The position numbers and the translations under genes were made by a program. Shown here in pieces: positions 1 to 6,500 of a DNA stretch of 11,178 nt. Within the stretch, counting starts at the first letter, position 1; each line of letters opens with the position of its first letter. The notes beneath the pieces are model-generated. The model did not search any database. It was given only the letters and a program-made list of their open reading frames with translations, and had not been told where the DNA came from. This DNA is from an uncultured Oscillospiraceae bacterium (GTDB lineage: Bacteria > Bacillota > Clostridia > Oscillospirales > Ruminococcaceae): positions 29,533 to 40,710 of the forward strand of contig CAJTQM010000014.1 in the NCBI GenBank assembly GCA_910578255.1, read 5' to 3'.

Positions 1-50
1 ACATAACCCGGTGTCCTTTGCCGGCCGCCTGGGGGAAAGCAGGTCCGGGC

Positions 51-89
51 AAAAAAACAGCGCTGAAAGCCGGCAACAGCTTTCAGCGC
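51..89 (-). terminator. Rho-independent terminator of the pentapeptide-repeat gene
   Basis: Two perfect 11-base arms, GCGCTGAAAGC (60-70) and GCTTTCAGCGC (79-89), enclose an 8-base loop. On the minus strand the hairpin is followed at once by a T-run (complement of the A-run at 51-57). It lies about 28 bases past the minus-strand stop at 118, the right place for an intrinsic terminator. I see no gene in positions 1-50. Confidence 0.88.
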
Positions 90-117
90 ATCGGTTTTCG
101 TTCGGATGAGTCCGGTT

Positions 118-753
118 TTAATACGCCACCCGGATTCCCGCGGCCAGCGCCAGTTCGACGGCCTGCTCGTAGGAGATGGTACACCCCTTTAGCTGGGAAG
201 GGTCCCACCGGATGCCGCTGATATCGCTGGAGCGAAAGTCTGTCGGCTCCAGCCGGGCACGGGAAAAATCCGCCTTGGCAAGACGGCACTCTTCCAGCGC
301 CATAGCGGAAAAACGGGCTTCGGCAAAAAAGCTTTCGGAAAAATCGCTGGACTGCCACAGGCAGTTTTTCCAGCGGCTGCCCAAAAAGTTGGCGTAAGGC
401 GCAATCGTATGGGAAAACGCCGTGTCCCGGAATAGGGTGCCGGAAAAAGCCGCGCCGGAAATTTTGCAGTTTCGAAAGGCCACCCGGGAAAAGGCGCTGT
501 CCGGCAGCTGCGCGTTGGAAAGGTCGCAGGATTCGAACAGTACATCCCGAAAGCGAAAGCCCTCCAGCCGGCAACTGACAAAGCGGCAGCCGGAAAACCG
601 GCAGCCCTCCACGTCAAAGCCCCTCAGTTCCAGCCCTTGGATGGTCTGGGCGGCAAACTGCATACCGCGAATATCGTCTGCATCGGGAAAAAAGGACTGT
701 GCCAGCTGTCCGCTGGCGAGCCGGTCCGGCAAAACGGGAAAAATCAGCTGCAT
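118..753 (-). CDS. Pentapeptide-repeat protein
   Basis: A 211-residue protein made mostly of pentapeptide repeats. From about residue 41 to 182 a Phe, Leu or Trp recurs every fifth position in a pattern such as CRFSGCRFVSCRLEGFRF, with Ala/Cys/Ser before it. This predicts a right-handed quadrilateral beta-helix. After the helix comes a short non-repeat tail (SYEQAVELALAAGIRVAY), similar in type to the C-terminal alpha-helical tail of dimeric pentapeptide proteins such as Qnr and clostridial relatives. No signal peptide is visible, so it is probably cytosolic. The reading frame stays open upstream to 912, but the ATG at 753 is preferred because AGGAGGTGG lies just before it and the upstream extension is low-complexity Phe-rich sequence. 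It has its own promoter and terminator. Some family members protect DNA gyrase; whether this one does cannot be read from the sequence. Confidence 0.88.
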   Translation of the reverse strand: MQLIFPVLPDRLASGQLAQSFFPDADDIRGMQFAAQTIQGLELRGFDVEGCRFSGCRFVSCRLEGFRFRDVLFESCDLSNAQLPDSAFSRVAFRNCKISGAAFSGTLFRDTAFSHTIAPYANFLGSRWKNCLWQSSDFSESFFAEARFSAMALEECRLAKADFSRARLEPTDFRSSDISGIRWDPSQLKGCTISYEQAVELALAAGIRVAY

Positions 754-792
754 GGGCTGTCCACCTCCTGGAAAAATGATACGGTAAGGATG

Positions 793-821
793 ATTATAAA
801 CCGTCCTGCCAGATCCCGCAA
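793..821 (-). promoter_or_regulatory. Sigma-A-type promoter of the pentapeptide-repeat gene
   Basis: On the minus strand, -35 TTGCGG (821-816) is separated by exactly 17 bases from a consensus -10 TATAAT (798-793). Transcription would start near 786 and give a leader of about 33 bases that carries the AGGAGGTGG ribosome binding site before the ATG at 753. Confidence 0.7.
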
Positions 822-917
822 GGGATGAGGATAAGTGGGAAAATCTATCTGTTGAAAAAAGGAAGAAGTGGAAAAACAAAAAATGAACAAATTGTATAAA
901 AAATATAAACAAATATC

Positions 918-946
918 TTGAATTTTATGCGGAATCCATCTATAAT
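918..946 (+). promoter_or_regulatory. Sigma-A-type promoter of the DUF969-DUF979-pcp operon
   Basis: -35 TTGAAT (918-923), a 17-base spacer and consensus -10 TATAAT (941-946), set in an AT-rich stretch (840-960). The predicted start is near 953, about 53 bases before the first gene. The leader then contains a perfect dyad and an AAAGGAGG ribosome binding site (991-998). Confidence 0.75.
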
Positions 947-960
947 AAAAAACATACTAG

Positions 961-987
961 TGCGCAAAGTGTTTTGAGGTTTGCGCA
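961..987 (+). promoter_or_regulatory. Perfect 8-base dyad in the operon leader (operator or mRNA hairpin)
   Basis: TGCGCAAA (961-968) and TTTGCGCA (980-987) are perfect inverted copies separated by 11 bases. The dyad begins about 8 bases after the predicted transcription start and ends just before the ribosome binding site. It could be an operator for a dimeric repressor sitting on the transcribed region, or a 5' hairpin that stabilises the mRNA or tunes translation. There is no T-run after it, so it is not an intrinsic terminator. The structure is certain; the function is inferred. Confidence 0.5.
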
Positions 988-1005
988 TAAAAAGGAGGAA
1001 CCGAT

Positions 1006-1707
1006 ATGGAACTATTTAAGCTCGTAGGCGTTCTGTTTGTTGTCATTGGCTTTATCCTCAAATGGGACACAATCGCGACCGTTGTCGCCGCAGGGATTAT
1101 CACCGGCTTGGTGGCGATGATGAACGGTACCATGACCTTTATGGAGATTTTTGAAACGTTGGGATCGTCTTTTATCTCCCAGCGCACAGCGACTCTGTTT
1201 GGTCTGACCGTTGGCATCATCGGCATCTGTGAGCGTTACGGATTAAAGGACAAAGCGGTGGACTTTATCAAAAAACTCAGCAAGCTGACCACCGGCAGTC
1301 TGCTTTCCGTTTGGCTGATTATCCGCACCCTGTCCGCCGCCTTCTCGCTGCGCTTAGGCGGTCACGTCCAGTTTATCCGTCCGATTATCCTGCCGATGGC
1401 AGAAGGCGCTGCCTATGTCAAATTCGGTGAGATCGACGAAAAAGGCGAGGACGAGATCAAAGGCGCCGCCGCCGCAACTGAAAACTACGGAAACTTCTAT
1501 GGGCAGAACTGCTTTATGGGCGCTTCCGGTACCCTTTTAATCGTCTCTACGCTGACCGCCCAGGGCTATGAGGTAGACGCGCTGCAAATCGCGATGGCTT
1601 CCTGGCCGATTGCAATCGTGATTATGGTAGTCGGTATTGTGATGAACTTCTTTGTAGACCGCCGTCTGGTGGCTCGCTACGCAAAGAAAACTCCCGCCGC
1701 GAATTAA
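1006..1707 (+). CDS. DUF969 family membrane protein, putative 5-oxoproline transporter subunit
   Basis: A 233-residue integral membrane protein with about six hydrophobic segments, starting with a membrane helix at residues 4-20 followed closely by a second. It looks like the DUF969 family, which is found paired with DUF979. A conserved-looking polar stretch, NYGNFYGQNCFMGASGTLL, lies in the second half and may line the transport path. From established comparative genomics, DUF969/DUF979 pairs co-occur with 5-oxoproline metabolism genes and are annotated as a two-subunit 5-oxoproline transporter; direction and coupling ion are not known from this sequence. The ATG at 1006 has AAAGGAGG seven bases upstream. 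It is the first gene of a four-gene operon, 30 bases before the DUF979 gene. Confidence 0.85.
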   Translation: MELFKLVGVLFVVIGFILKWDTIATVVAAGIITGLVAMMNGTMTFMEIFETLGSSFISQRTATLFGLTVGIIGICERYGLKDKAVDFIKKLSKLTTGSLLSVWLIIRTLSAAFSLRLGGHVQFIRPIILPMAEGAAYVKFGEIDEKGEDEIKGAAAATENYGNFYGQNCFMGASGTLLIVSTLTAQGYEVDALQIAMASWPIAIVIMVVGIVMNFFVDRRLVARYAKKTPAAN

Positions 1708-1737
1708 AGTGAAAAATTGTGAGGAGGCGTATTTTGT

Positions 1738-2691
1738 ATGATCCCTATGCTTGTTCCCGCTGAAGTCAGCGCGGTTTATAATCCGATTCTGGCAGAGATT
1801 TTCTTTGCGATTATCGGCCTGGCGTTTGTCGCCACCGGCGTAAAGGCCTTTCGCGATACTGCCACGGCAAAGCATCTGACCACCGGCATTTTCTGGACAA
1901 TTATGGGCGTTTGCTTTATTATTGGCAAATACATCCCGTCCTGGATTGTGGGCGTACTGATTGTGGCCAGCGCCGTGATCACCGCCATCGGCGGCGTGGT
2001 GCAGACCAAAAACGACGTTCCGACTAAGGAAGAGACCCGCGCCAACGCAGACCGCATTGGCTATAAAATTTTTATCCCCGCTTTGATGCTGGCGCTGGTA
2101 TCGGTAATCGCCGCCTGGCTGGGACTGGTATCTGGCAATAACGCCATCGGCGTTTCGGCAATCTTTGGCGCTATTGCGGTATTCGCCATCACCAAGGCCC
2201 CTGCCAAGAGCATTGTAACCGAGGGCAGCCGCCTTCTGGACAACATGGGACCGGTGGCGTTCCTGCCGCAGCTTCTGGCGGCATTGGGCGTTCTGTTCAC
2301 CGCCTGTGGCGTTGGCGACGTTATCTCCAGCGGCGTGGCCAGCATCATTCCGGATGGCAGCCGTTTTATCGCGACAGCGGTTTATTGTATCGGTATGGCG
2401 CTGTTTACTATGATTATGGGCAACGGCTTCGCCGCGTTCTCGGTTATCACCGTGGGCATCGGCATCCCGTTCTTGATTATGCAGGGCGCAAACCCGGTGG
2501 TTGTGGGCGCATTGGGCCTCACCGCCGGATACTGCGGCACCCTTTTGACCCCCATGGCGGCCAACTTCAATATTATGCCCGCCGCCTTGCTGGAAACCAA
2601 GAGCAAATACGCGATCATCAAGGCGCAGGCCCCGACCGCTGTAGTGATGCTCATCATCCATATTTTCCTAATGTATTTCTGGGCGTTCTAA
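1738..2691 (+). CDS. DUF979 family membrane protein, putative 5-oxoproline transporter subunit
   Basis: A 317-residue, very hydrophobic protein with about nine to ten predicted membrane segments, matching the DUF979 family in length and style. Two glycine-rich polar stretches stand out, GNGFAAFSVITVGIGIPF near residues 223-240 and AGYCGTLLTPMAANFNIMPA near 264-283; such broken helices are common in substrate-binding parts of ion-coupled carriers. A soluble loop, rich in charged residues (KNDVPTKEETRANADR), lies near residues 91-106. It should form a complex with the DUF969 protein encoded 30 bases upstream. A GAGGAGG ribosome binding site (1721-1727) precedes the ATG by ten bases. Substrate assignment to 5-oxoproline rests on family knowledge and on the two 5-oxoproline-producing enzymes that follow. 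Confidence 0.85.
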   Translation: MIPMLVPAEVSAVYNPILAEIFFAIIGLAFVATGVKAFRDTATAKHLTTGIFWTIMGVCFIIGKYIPSWIVGVLIVASAVITAIGGVVQTKNDVPTKEETRANADRIGYKIFIPALMLALVSVIAAWLGLVSGNNAIGVSAIFGAIAVFAITKAPAKSIVTEGSRLLDNMGPVAFLPQLLAALGVLFTACGVGDVISSGVASIIPDGSRFIATAVYCIGMALFTMIMGNGFAAFSVITVGIGIPFLIMQGANPVVVGALGLTAGYCGTLLTPMAANFNIMPAALLETKSKYAIIKAQAPTAVVMLIIHIFLMYFWAF

Positions 2692-2714
2692 TTCTCGATG
2701 CAATCTAATTTGTT

Positions 2715-2749
2715 CGATAACCGCGCGGTTTTAGGCTGTGCGGTTATCG
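2715..2749 (+). promoter_or_regulatory. Intra-operon hairpin with nested palindrome between DUF979 gene and pcp
   Basis: CGATAACCGC (2715-2724) and GCGGTTATCG (2740-2749) are perfect 10-base arms around a 15-base loop. The left arm also pairs with GCGGTT at 2725-2730, making a 12-base palindrome (AACCGCGCGGTT), so two folds compete for the same left arm. There is no T-run afterwards, so full termination is unlikely; RNA processing, differential stability, partial attenuation or an operator are options. It sits 22 bases before the pcp start. Confidence 0.5.
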
Positions 2750-2770
2750 TTGTGGAGAAAGGAGAAACAC

Positions 2771-3412
2771 ATGAAAATTCTGATTACAGGTTTCGATCCC
2801 TTTGGTGGTGAATCGGTCAATCCGGCGTTGGAAGCGGTAAAACGGATGAAGGACGAAATTGCCGGTGCCACGATTGTCAAGCTGGAAATCCCCACTGTGT
2901 TCCATAAATCGGTGGAAAAAATCCACGAGACGATGAAAGTAGAAAAGCCGGATGTGGTACTCAGCATCGGCCAGGCCGGCGGGCGCTTCGGCGTGACGCC
3001 GGAGCGGGTGGCCATCAATGTCGATGACGCGCGGATCAAGGATAACGAGGGAAATCAGCCGGTGGATACGCCGATTTTTGCCGACGGTGCGCCCGCCTAT
3101 TTTACCTCCTTGCCGGTGAAGGCGATGGTCGAGGCGATTAAGGCCAAGGGTCTGCCGTCCTCTTTGTCCAATTCGGCGGGAACCTTTGTCTGCAATCATG
3201 TGATGTACGGCGTGCTGTACTATATCCATAAAGAATTTCCCGGGGTGCGCGGCGGCTTTATCCATGTGCCGTTTATCACCAATCAGGTAGTCGCGAAGCC
3301 CAATACGCCCTCGATGGCGCTGGCGGATATTACCGAGGCGCTGGAAGCGGCGGTAGAGGCGATTGTGAAAAACGAAACGGACATCCGGGCCGTGGGAGGC
3401 GAAATTCACTGA
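2771..3412 (+). CDS. pcp: Pyroglutamyl-peptidase I (pyrrolidone-carboxylate peptidase)
   Basis: Removes N-terminal pyroglutamate (5-oxoproline) from peptides in the cytosol; cysteine peptidase of family C15. The 213-residue length is typical. The expected triad is visible: Glu78 in GVTPERVA, Cys141 in GTFVCNHVMYG and His165 in GFIHVPF. The N-terminus MKILITGFDPFGGESVNPA is the family signature start. The frame is open upstream to 2738 but the ATG at 2771 has AAAGGAG six bases before it and gives the normal N-terminus. It follows the transporter pair and its stop codon overlaps the start of the next gene (TGATG), so translation of the two enzymes is probably coupled. The free 5-oxoproline it makes is the presumed substrate of the DUF969/DUF979 transporter. 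Confidence 0.96.
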   Translation: MKILITGFDPFGGESVNPALEAVKRMKDEIAGATIVKLEIPTVFHKSVEKIHETMKVEKPDVVLSIGQAGGRFGVTPERVAINVDDARIKDNEGNQPVDTPIFADGAPAYFTSLPVKAMVEAIKAKGLPSSLSNSAGTFVCNHVMYGVLYYIHKEFPGVRGGFIHVPFITNQVVAKPNTPSMALADITEALEAAVEAIVKNETDIRAVGGEIH

Positions 3413-3849
3413 TGAGAGAGCCGACGGAACCCAAGAAAATGTTCGTTTACGGAACATTGATGAAGGGCTTTTACAATTATGACAAAGCGCTGGTCGGGCA
3501 GGAGGCGTCGATGGTCCCCGCCCGGACCCGCGGCCGGGTTTGGCATATGTCCAACCGGGGCTACCCCGCCATCAAGGAAGGGGATAGCTGGGTTTACGGC
3601 GAGTTGGTGGAATTAAAGGATTTTGCCGCGGTGATTGATCTGATGGACGATATCGAAGGATATCATGGCCCGTCGGACCCTCGCAACGAGTATGTCCGGA
3701 TCCTCTGCCCGGTGGAAAATCTGGAGACCGGCGCCGTGGAAGAGGCCTATGTGTATTATTATGTCCCCGATGACCTGGGCGGGCCGGACAATCCGGTGAT
3801 CGAGCTGCCCCAGGGAAGCTGGCGGGATTTTATGAAAGGGAAAAAATAG
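3412..3849 (+). CDS. Gamma-glutamylcyclotransferase-like (GGCT/AIG2 family) protein
   Basis: A 145-residue protein of the GGCT/AIG2 fold. The family signature VYGTLM (residues 12-17) forms the loop that binds the gamma-glutamyl group, and Glu82 in DDIEGYHG is in the place of the catalytic glutamate. A tyrosine-rich strand, AYVYYYV, follows at 112-118. Enzymes of this family convert gamma-glutamyl amino acids or amines into 5-oxoproline plus the free amine; the exact substrate here is unknown. Its start overlaps the pcp stop by one base, with GGGAGG about 12 bases upstream, and it ends the operon just before a strong terminator. The linkage to pcp and a 5-oxoproline transporter supports a role in producing 5-oxoproline. 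A second ATG at residue 10 is possible but less likely. Confidence 0.85.
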   Translation: MREPTEPKKMFVYGTLMKGFYNYDKALVGQEASMVPARTRGRVWHMSNRGYPAIKEGDSWVYGELVELKDFAAVIDLMDDIEGYHGPSDPRNEYVRILCPVENLETGAVEEAYVYYYVPDDLGGPDNPVIELPQGSWRDFMKGKK

Positions 3850-3859
3850 AATCGAGTCA

Positions 3860-3887
3860 AAAAAGCCCCCGATTTCGGGGGCTTTTT
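3860..3887. terminator. Strong bidirectional Rho-independent terminator
   Basis: AAAAAGCCCCCGA (3860-3872) and TCGGGGGCTTTTT (3875-3887) form a perfect 13-base stem. The GC core is followed by a T-run on either strand, so it can end the plus-strand 5-oxoproline operon (stop at 3849) and the minus-strand pyruvate kinase-like gene (stop at 3930). Confidence 0.92.
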
Positions 3888-3929
3888 CTGTGTGAAAACT
3901 TTTTAAGAAAAACATCTGGCTCCAAGCAG

Positions 3930-4922
3930 TCATTCATTTAAATGAGAACTGTATTGATAAAATAATGCAAATAAATCGGGATCAATAGAAATTCCCGCTG
4001 AAGCTACGATATCTTTGATGCCGCATTCCTTTAAGACCATTAAGTCGCTCAAATCCGCCCGGGAAGGTATGGTGTTTTCATAAAGAGACGATAAAATATC
4101 CGTTGCCACAATTAGATTGACTTTAGGCGGATTATGGAATGTCAATGCTTTACGATAGTTATTGTAGTATCGGTCAATATCATCTGTAAGAGCCAGATCA
4201 CCTCTTCCAATCAATACATTAGGATAAAACGCGGTTATTTTTTCTAATGAATTTACTCCCAACGGCGTTTCAATTTTTGGGATTATGAGCGGATGGTAGC
4301 CCAATGCAGAACTTATCGTCTTTTCAATTTCTTGAATGGTTGGTACAGCTTCAGAAAAAGACAGAATAATGGCATATGGGTTGATTTCTTTAAATGCTTC
4401 AATATATTCTTCTAACTGATTTTTTTGAGCAGGACGAAATTCAAGCGCATGGGGAATGATGATAGAGCGGTGTCCGCGAACAATAGAGTTTCCGGTAGCA
4501 ACAGCTTCTATAAAATGCGCATTGCTGTTTGTAATTCGAAAAATTGCTTCGCCATCTCCAATGATAATCTCGCTCATTTGCATATTTGGAAAAGAATCAA
4601 TACCAACAGGAATGGCAAATGGATTCTCTTTAAATTCTTCTTCTCCGTTCTTAGATGTGAAAATATAGGTATTATTTTCTTCAATGTGGAATTCGCTATC
4701 CAAAGGCAATGCCAGACGTATTTTTTCTCCGGGGACAGGTATATCGCAAAAGATTTTCAAATAAGGCATTTCATCTTGAAAAAACCGAATATGTTGTATA
4801 TACTCGGACAGAGAATGACGTGTCATATTCACCCGCAATGAATGGATCCCGCTTTTCTTATACACGTTTATTATTTTTTGATATTGAGAATTACGAAGGA
4901 TTCTTAATGTTGGAATGATCAT
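3930..4922 (-). CDS. Pyruvate kinase-like protein lacking the C-terminal domain
   Basis: A 330-residue protein that follows the pyruvate kinase TIM barrel in order. SLRVNMTRHS (28-37) resembles the RxNxSH loop; CDIPVPGEKIRL (59-70) resembles the DxKGPxIR strand; residues about 70-160 look like a short B domain (IGDGEAIFRI); IPKIETPLGV (214-223) matches the Lys/Glu metal site; IGRGDLAL (238-245) matches the RGD strand; LIVATDILSSL and SRADLSDLMVL (270-298) match the ATQML and TRAEvsDVA region. Equivalents of the catalytic Lys270, Glu272, Asp296 and Thr328 of muscle pyruvate kinase are present (Lys216, Glu218, Asp242, Thr274). The allosteric C-terminal domain is absent. The gene is clearly AT-richer than its neighbours, stands alone on the minus strand and has its own promoter, suggesting horizontal gain. 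It may not make pyruvate: a related C-C bond or phosphoenolpyruvate reaction is possible. The start has AGAGG seven bases upstream. Confidence 0.75.
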   Translation of the reverse strand: MIIPTLRILRNSQYQKIINVYKKSGIHSLRVNMTRHSLSEYIQHIRFFQDEMPYLKIFCDIPVPGEKIRLALPLDSEFHIEENNTYIFTSKNGEEEFKENPFAIPVGIDSFPNMQMSEIIIGDGEAIFRITNSNAHFIEAVATGNSIVRGHRSIIIPHALEFRPAQKNQLEEYIEAFKEINPYAIILSFSEAVPTIQEIEKTISSALGYHPLIIPKIETPLGVNSLEKITAFYPNVLIGRGDLALTDDIDRYYNNYRKALTFHNPPKVNLIVATDILSSLYENTIPSRADLSDLMVLKECGIKDIVASAGISIDPDLFALFYQYSSHLNE

Positions 4923-4952
4923 TTTTCTACCTCTTTTAAATTTTATAATTTA

Positions 4953-4980
4953 ACTATACATAATTTGAAATTACTGTCAA
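4953..4980 (-). promoter_or_regulatory. Sigma-A-type promoter of the pyruvate kinase-like gene
   Basis: On the minus strand, a consensus -35 TTGACA (4980-4975), a 16-base spacer and -10 TATAGT (4958-4953). The leader to the ATG at 4922 is short, about 25 bases, and contains the AGAGGTAG ribosome binding site. Confidence 0.72.
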
Positions 4981-5022
4981 TATCTGTTGGCGGGAATGTT
5001 TTTGAAAAACTTTTGATTTCCC

Positions 5023-5051
5023 TTTACGGGCCTAAAAAAATATGCTATTCT
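5023..5051 (+). promoter_or_regulatory. Probable promoter of the MFS transporter gene
   Basis: -35-like TTTACG (5023-5028), a 17-base spacer and -10 TATTCT (5046-5051), about 50 bases before the start codon. The leader then has two imperfect direct copies of an 11-base GC-rich word, CCCGGCCCGGC (5065-5075) and CCCGGTCCGGC (5079-5089), 14 bases apart. Confidence 0.5.
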
Positions 5052-5100
5052 GTTCTCAACATAGCCCGGCCCGGCGGACCCGGTCCGGCAGGAAGAGGGA

Positions 5101-6336
5101 ATGATTATGCGCAGGCTGTTTGCATCTGTAGGGCGTAAGAATCTTCTTTTAATGGGTGTGCAGGGGTTTTACTGGTGTGCCTACTGCACATTTTTTGGCT
5201 TTATTGTTTTGTATATGCAAAACCGCGGCTACAGCAACGTGCAGTGCGCCCAGGCCCAGGTACTTATCGCGGTGGTGACCTTGATTGTCCAGCCGCTGAT
5301 CGGCTACTGCACCGACACCTTTCTTACCTGTAAAAAATTTCTGCTTTTGACCACCGCCCTGGCGGTCCCTGTGGCTTTTTTGTTCCGGACGGCGATGTCC
5401 AATACGGTTTTGTGTTTTGCCGCGATTTCGCTGCAATCCATTTTGTTTTACCCGTCCGCTTCCTTGATCGATTCCTGGACCATGGCTTTGCGAGAGGAGG
5501 ATCCCCAGATCCAGTATCCGCTGACCCGCAGCGCCGGGTCGGTGCTGTACGCGCTGACGGCCCTGATCTTCGGCAATGTTATCGCGGCTTTGGGGGACAA
5601 GGTCATCGCGCCAAGCTTTCTTTTGTTTGCCGCGCTGATGTTTTTGTGTGTTTTCTTTTTGGAGGAGACCCCGTGCAAGAACCGGAAAAAAGACAACGCC
5701 GAAGGGGAGGAGGGTTCCCACCAGATTTCCGGCTGGGAGGCGGTAAAAATCCTCTTGAAAAACAAGACCTATGTGTTTTTTGTGCTCAGCTGCCTTTTGT
5801 ATCATATCGCCAACAAGTCCACCGGCTGTTTTATCAGCAACTATGTGGTCAATATTGGCGGGGACAGCGGCGGCCTGGGGCTGCTTATGTTCTTTTCCGC
5901 CCTGGTGGAATTTCCCTCCATGATGATCATGGGTCGGATTATGCGGCGGTATCCCTTGGGGATTCTGCATTTGTTCGCCTTGTCGGGCATTGCGGTGAAG
6001 AGCCTGTTTTTCCTGCTGGCCTCCTCCATGCCTCTGTTGATTATCGGGCAGCTGGCCCAGGGGATAAGCTACGGCGCCTACGTCTATATCTTTGTGGAAT
6101 ATATCTGCCGCAATACCCCCAAGCAGCTGAATATAACGGCTATTTCCCTGGGAACGGCCCTGACCTCCGCTTTGGGCGGCATCGTCGGCAATTACGCGGC
6201 AGGCCTTATCCTGGACCTGTGGGGGTTGGCTCCCTTGTCCCTGTCCGCCATGGCCGCGGCGATACTGTCGGTGCTGATTTTTCTTCCGGCGGCCTTTTCC
6301 AAGCCTAAAAAAGAAGCGGCCTGCGCCGTGGGGTAA
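5101..6336 (+). CDS. MFS transporter, 12 membrane segments
   Basis: A 411-residue major facilitator superfamily protein of the MFS_1-like group that also holds sugar and nucleoside proton symporters. Twelve hydrophobic segments fall into two halves split by a charged cytoplasmic loop at about residues 196-216 (rich in Lys, Glu, Asn and Gly). An MFS-type loop between helices 2 and 3 is seen as LIGYCTDTFLTCKKF, and the matching loop in the second half as IMGRIMRRYPLG. The substrate cannot be told from the sequence. Two start codons are possible, ATG at 5101 and at 5107; AGGAAGAGGG upstream suits either, and the difference is two residues. It is transcribed divergently from the pyruvate kinase-like gene, 178 bases away, and is followed by its own terminator, so it is probably monocistronic. 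Confidence 0.85.
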   Translation: MIMRRLFASVGRKNLLLMGVQGFYWCAYCTFFGFIVLYMQNRGYSNVQCAQAQVLIAVVTLIVQPLIGYCTDTFLTCKKFLLLTTALAVPVAFLFRTAMSNTVLCFAAISLQSILFYPSASLIDSWTMALREEDPQIQYPLTRSAGSVLYALTALIFGNVIAALGDKVIAPSFLLFAALMFLCVFFLEETPCKNRKKDNAEGEEGSHQISGWEAVKILLKNKTYVFFVLSCLLYHIANKSTGCFISNYVVNIGGDSGGLGLLMFFSALVEFPSMMIMGRIMRRYPLGILHLFALSGIAVKSLFFLLASSMPLLIIGQLAQGISYGAYVYIFVEYICRNTPKQLNITAISLGTALTSALGGIVGNYAAGLILDLWGLAPLSLSAMAAAILSVLIFLPAAFSKPKKEAACAVG

Positions 6337-6356
6337 AAGGAAAAAACGAAACCGGC

Positions 6357-6386
6357 AAAAAAGGCGCTTTTATGCGCCTTTTTTTT
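6357..6386 (+). terminator. Rho-independent terminator of the MFS transporter gene
   Basis: AAAAAAGGCGC (6357-6367) pairs with GCGCCTTTTTT (6374-6384) around a 6-base loop, with the T-run continuing to 6386. It is 20 bases past the MFS stop codon. Confidence 0.88.
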
Positions 6387-6500
6387 ATAGGATTTTTTAG
6401 GGAAGACAAGACAAAAATCTTGAAGAATACCTAGTATTTTCCATCCGCTTGCTGTACAATAAGGATAGGCTTAATAACCTTTTGGGAGGAGGCGGTTTTG

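Noticed and set aside
754..912. N-terminal extension of the pentapeptide-repeat protein (53 residues, Phe-rich)
   Set aside because: It covers the promoter and AT-rich intergenic DNA, and the AGGAGGTGG site fixes the start at 753.
1537..2661. Long open frame on the minus strand (374 residues) opposite the DUF969 and DUF979 genes
   Set aside because: It is rich in His, Arg, Gly, Asn and Asp as expected for the complement of membrane-protein codons, has no ribosome binding site, and lies opposite two well-supported genes.
3895..5014. AAAACTTTT copies at 3895-3903 and 5006-5014 flanking the AT-rich pyruvate kinase-like gene, as possible insertion-site repeats
   Set aside because: The match is only nine A/T-rich bases, easily due to chance, and no integrase or inverted ends accompany it.
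5065..5089. Imperfect 11-base direct repeat CCCGGCCCGGC / CCCGGTCCGGC in the MFS leader as an operator
   Set aside because: Low-complexity GC words in only two imperfect copies; noted with the promoter but too weak to call a site.
5412..6308. Second plus-strand frame inside the MFS transporter gene (298 residues), and the minus-strand frame at 5149-5970
   Set aside because: Both are shadows of the GC-biased MFS gene: rich in Arg, Gly, Pro and His, without membrane pattern or ribosome binding sites.
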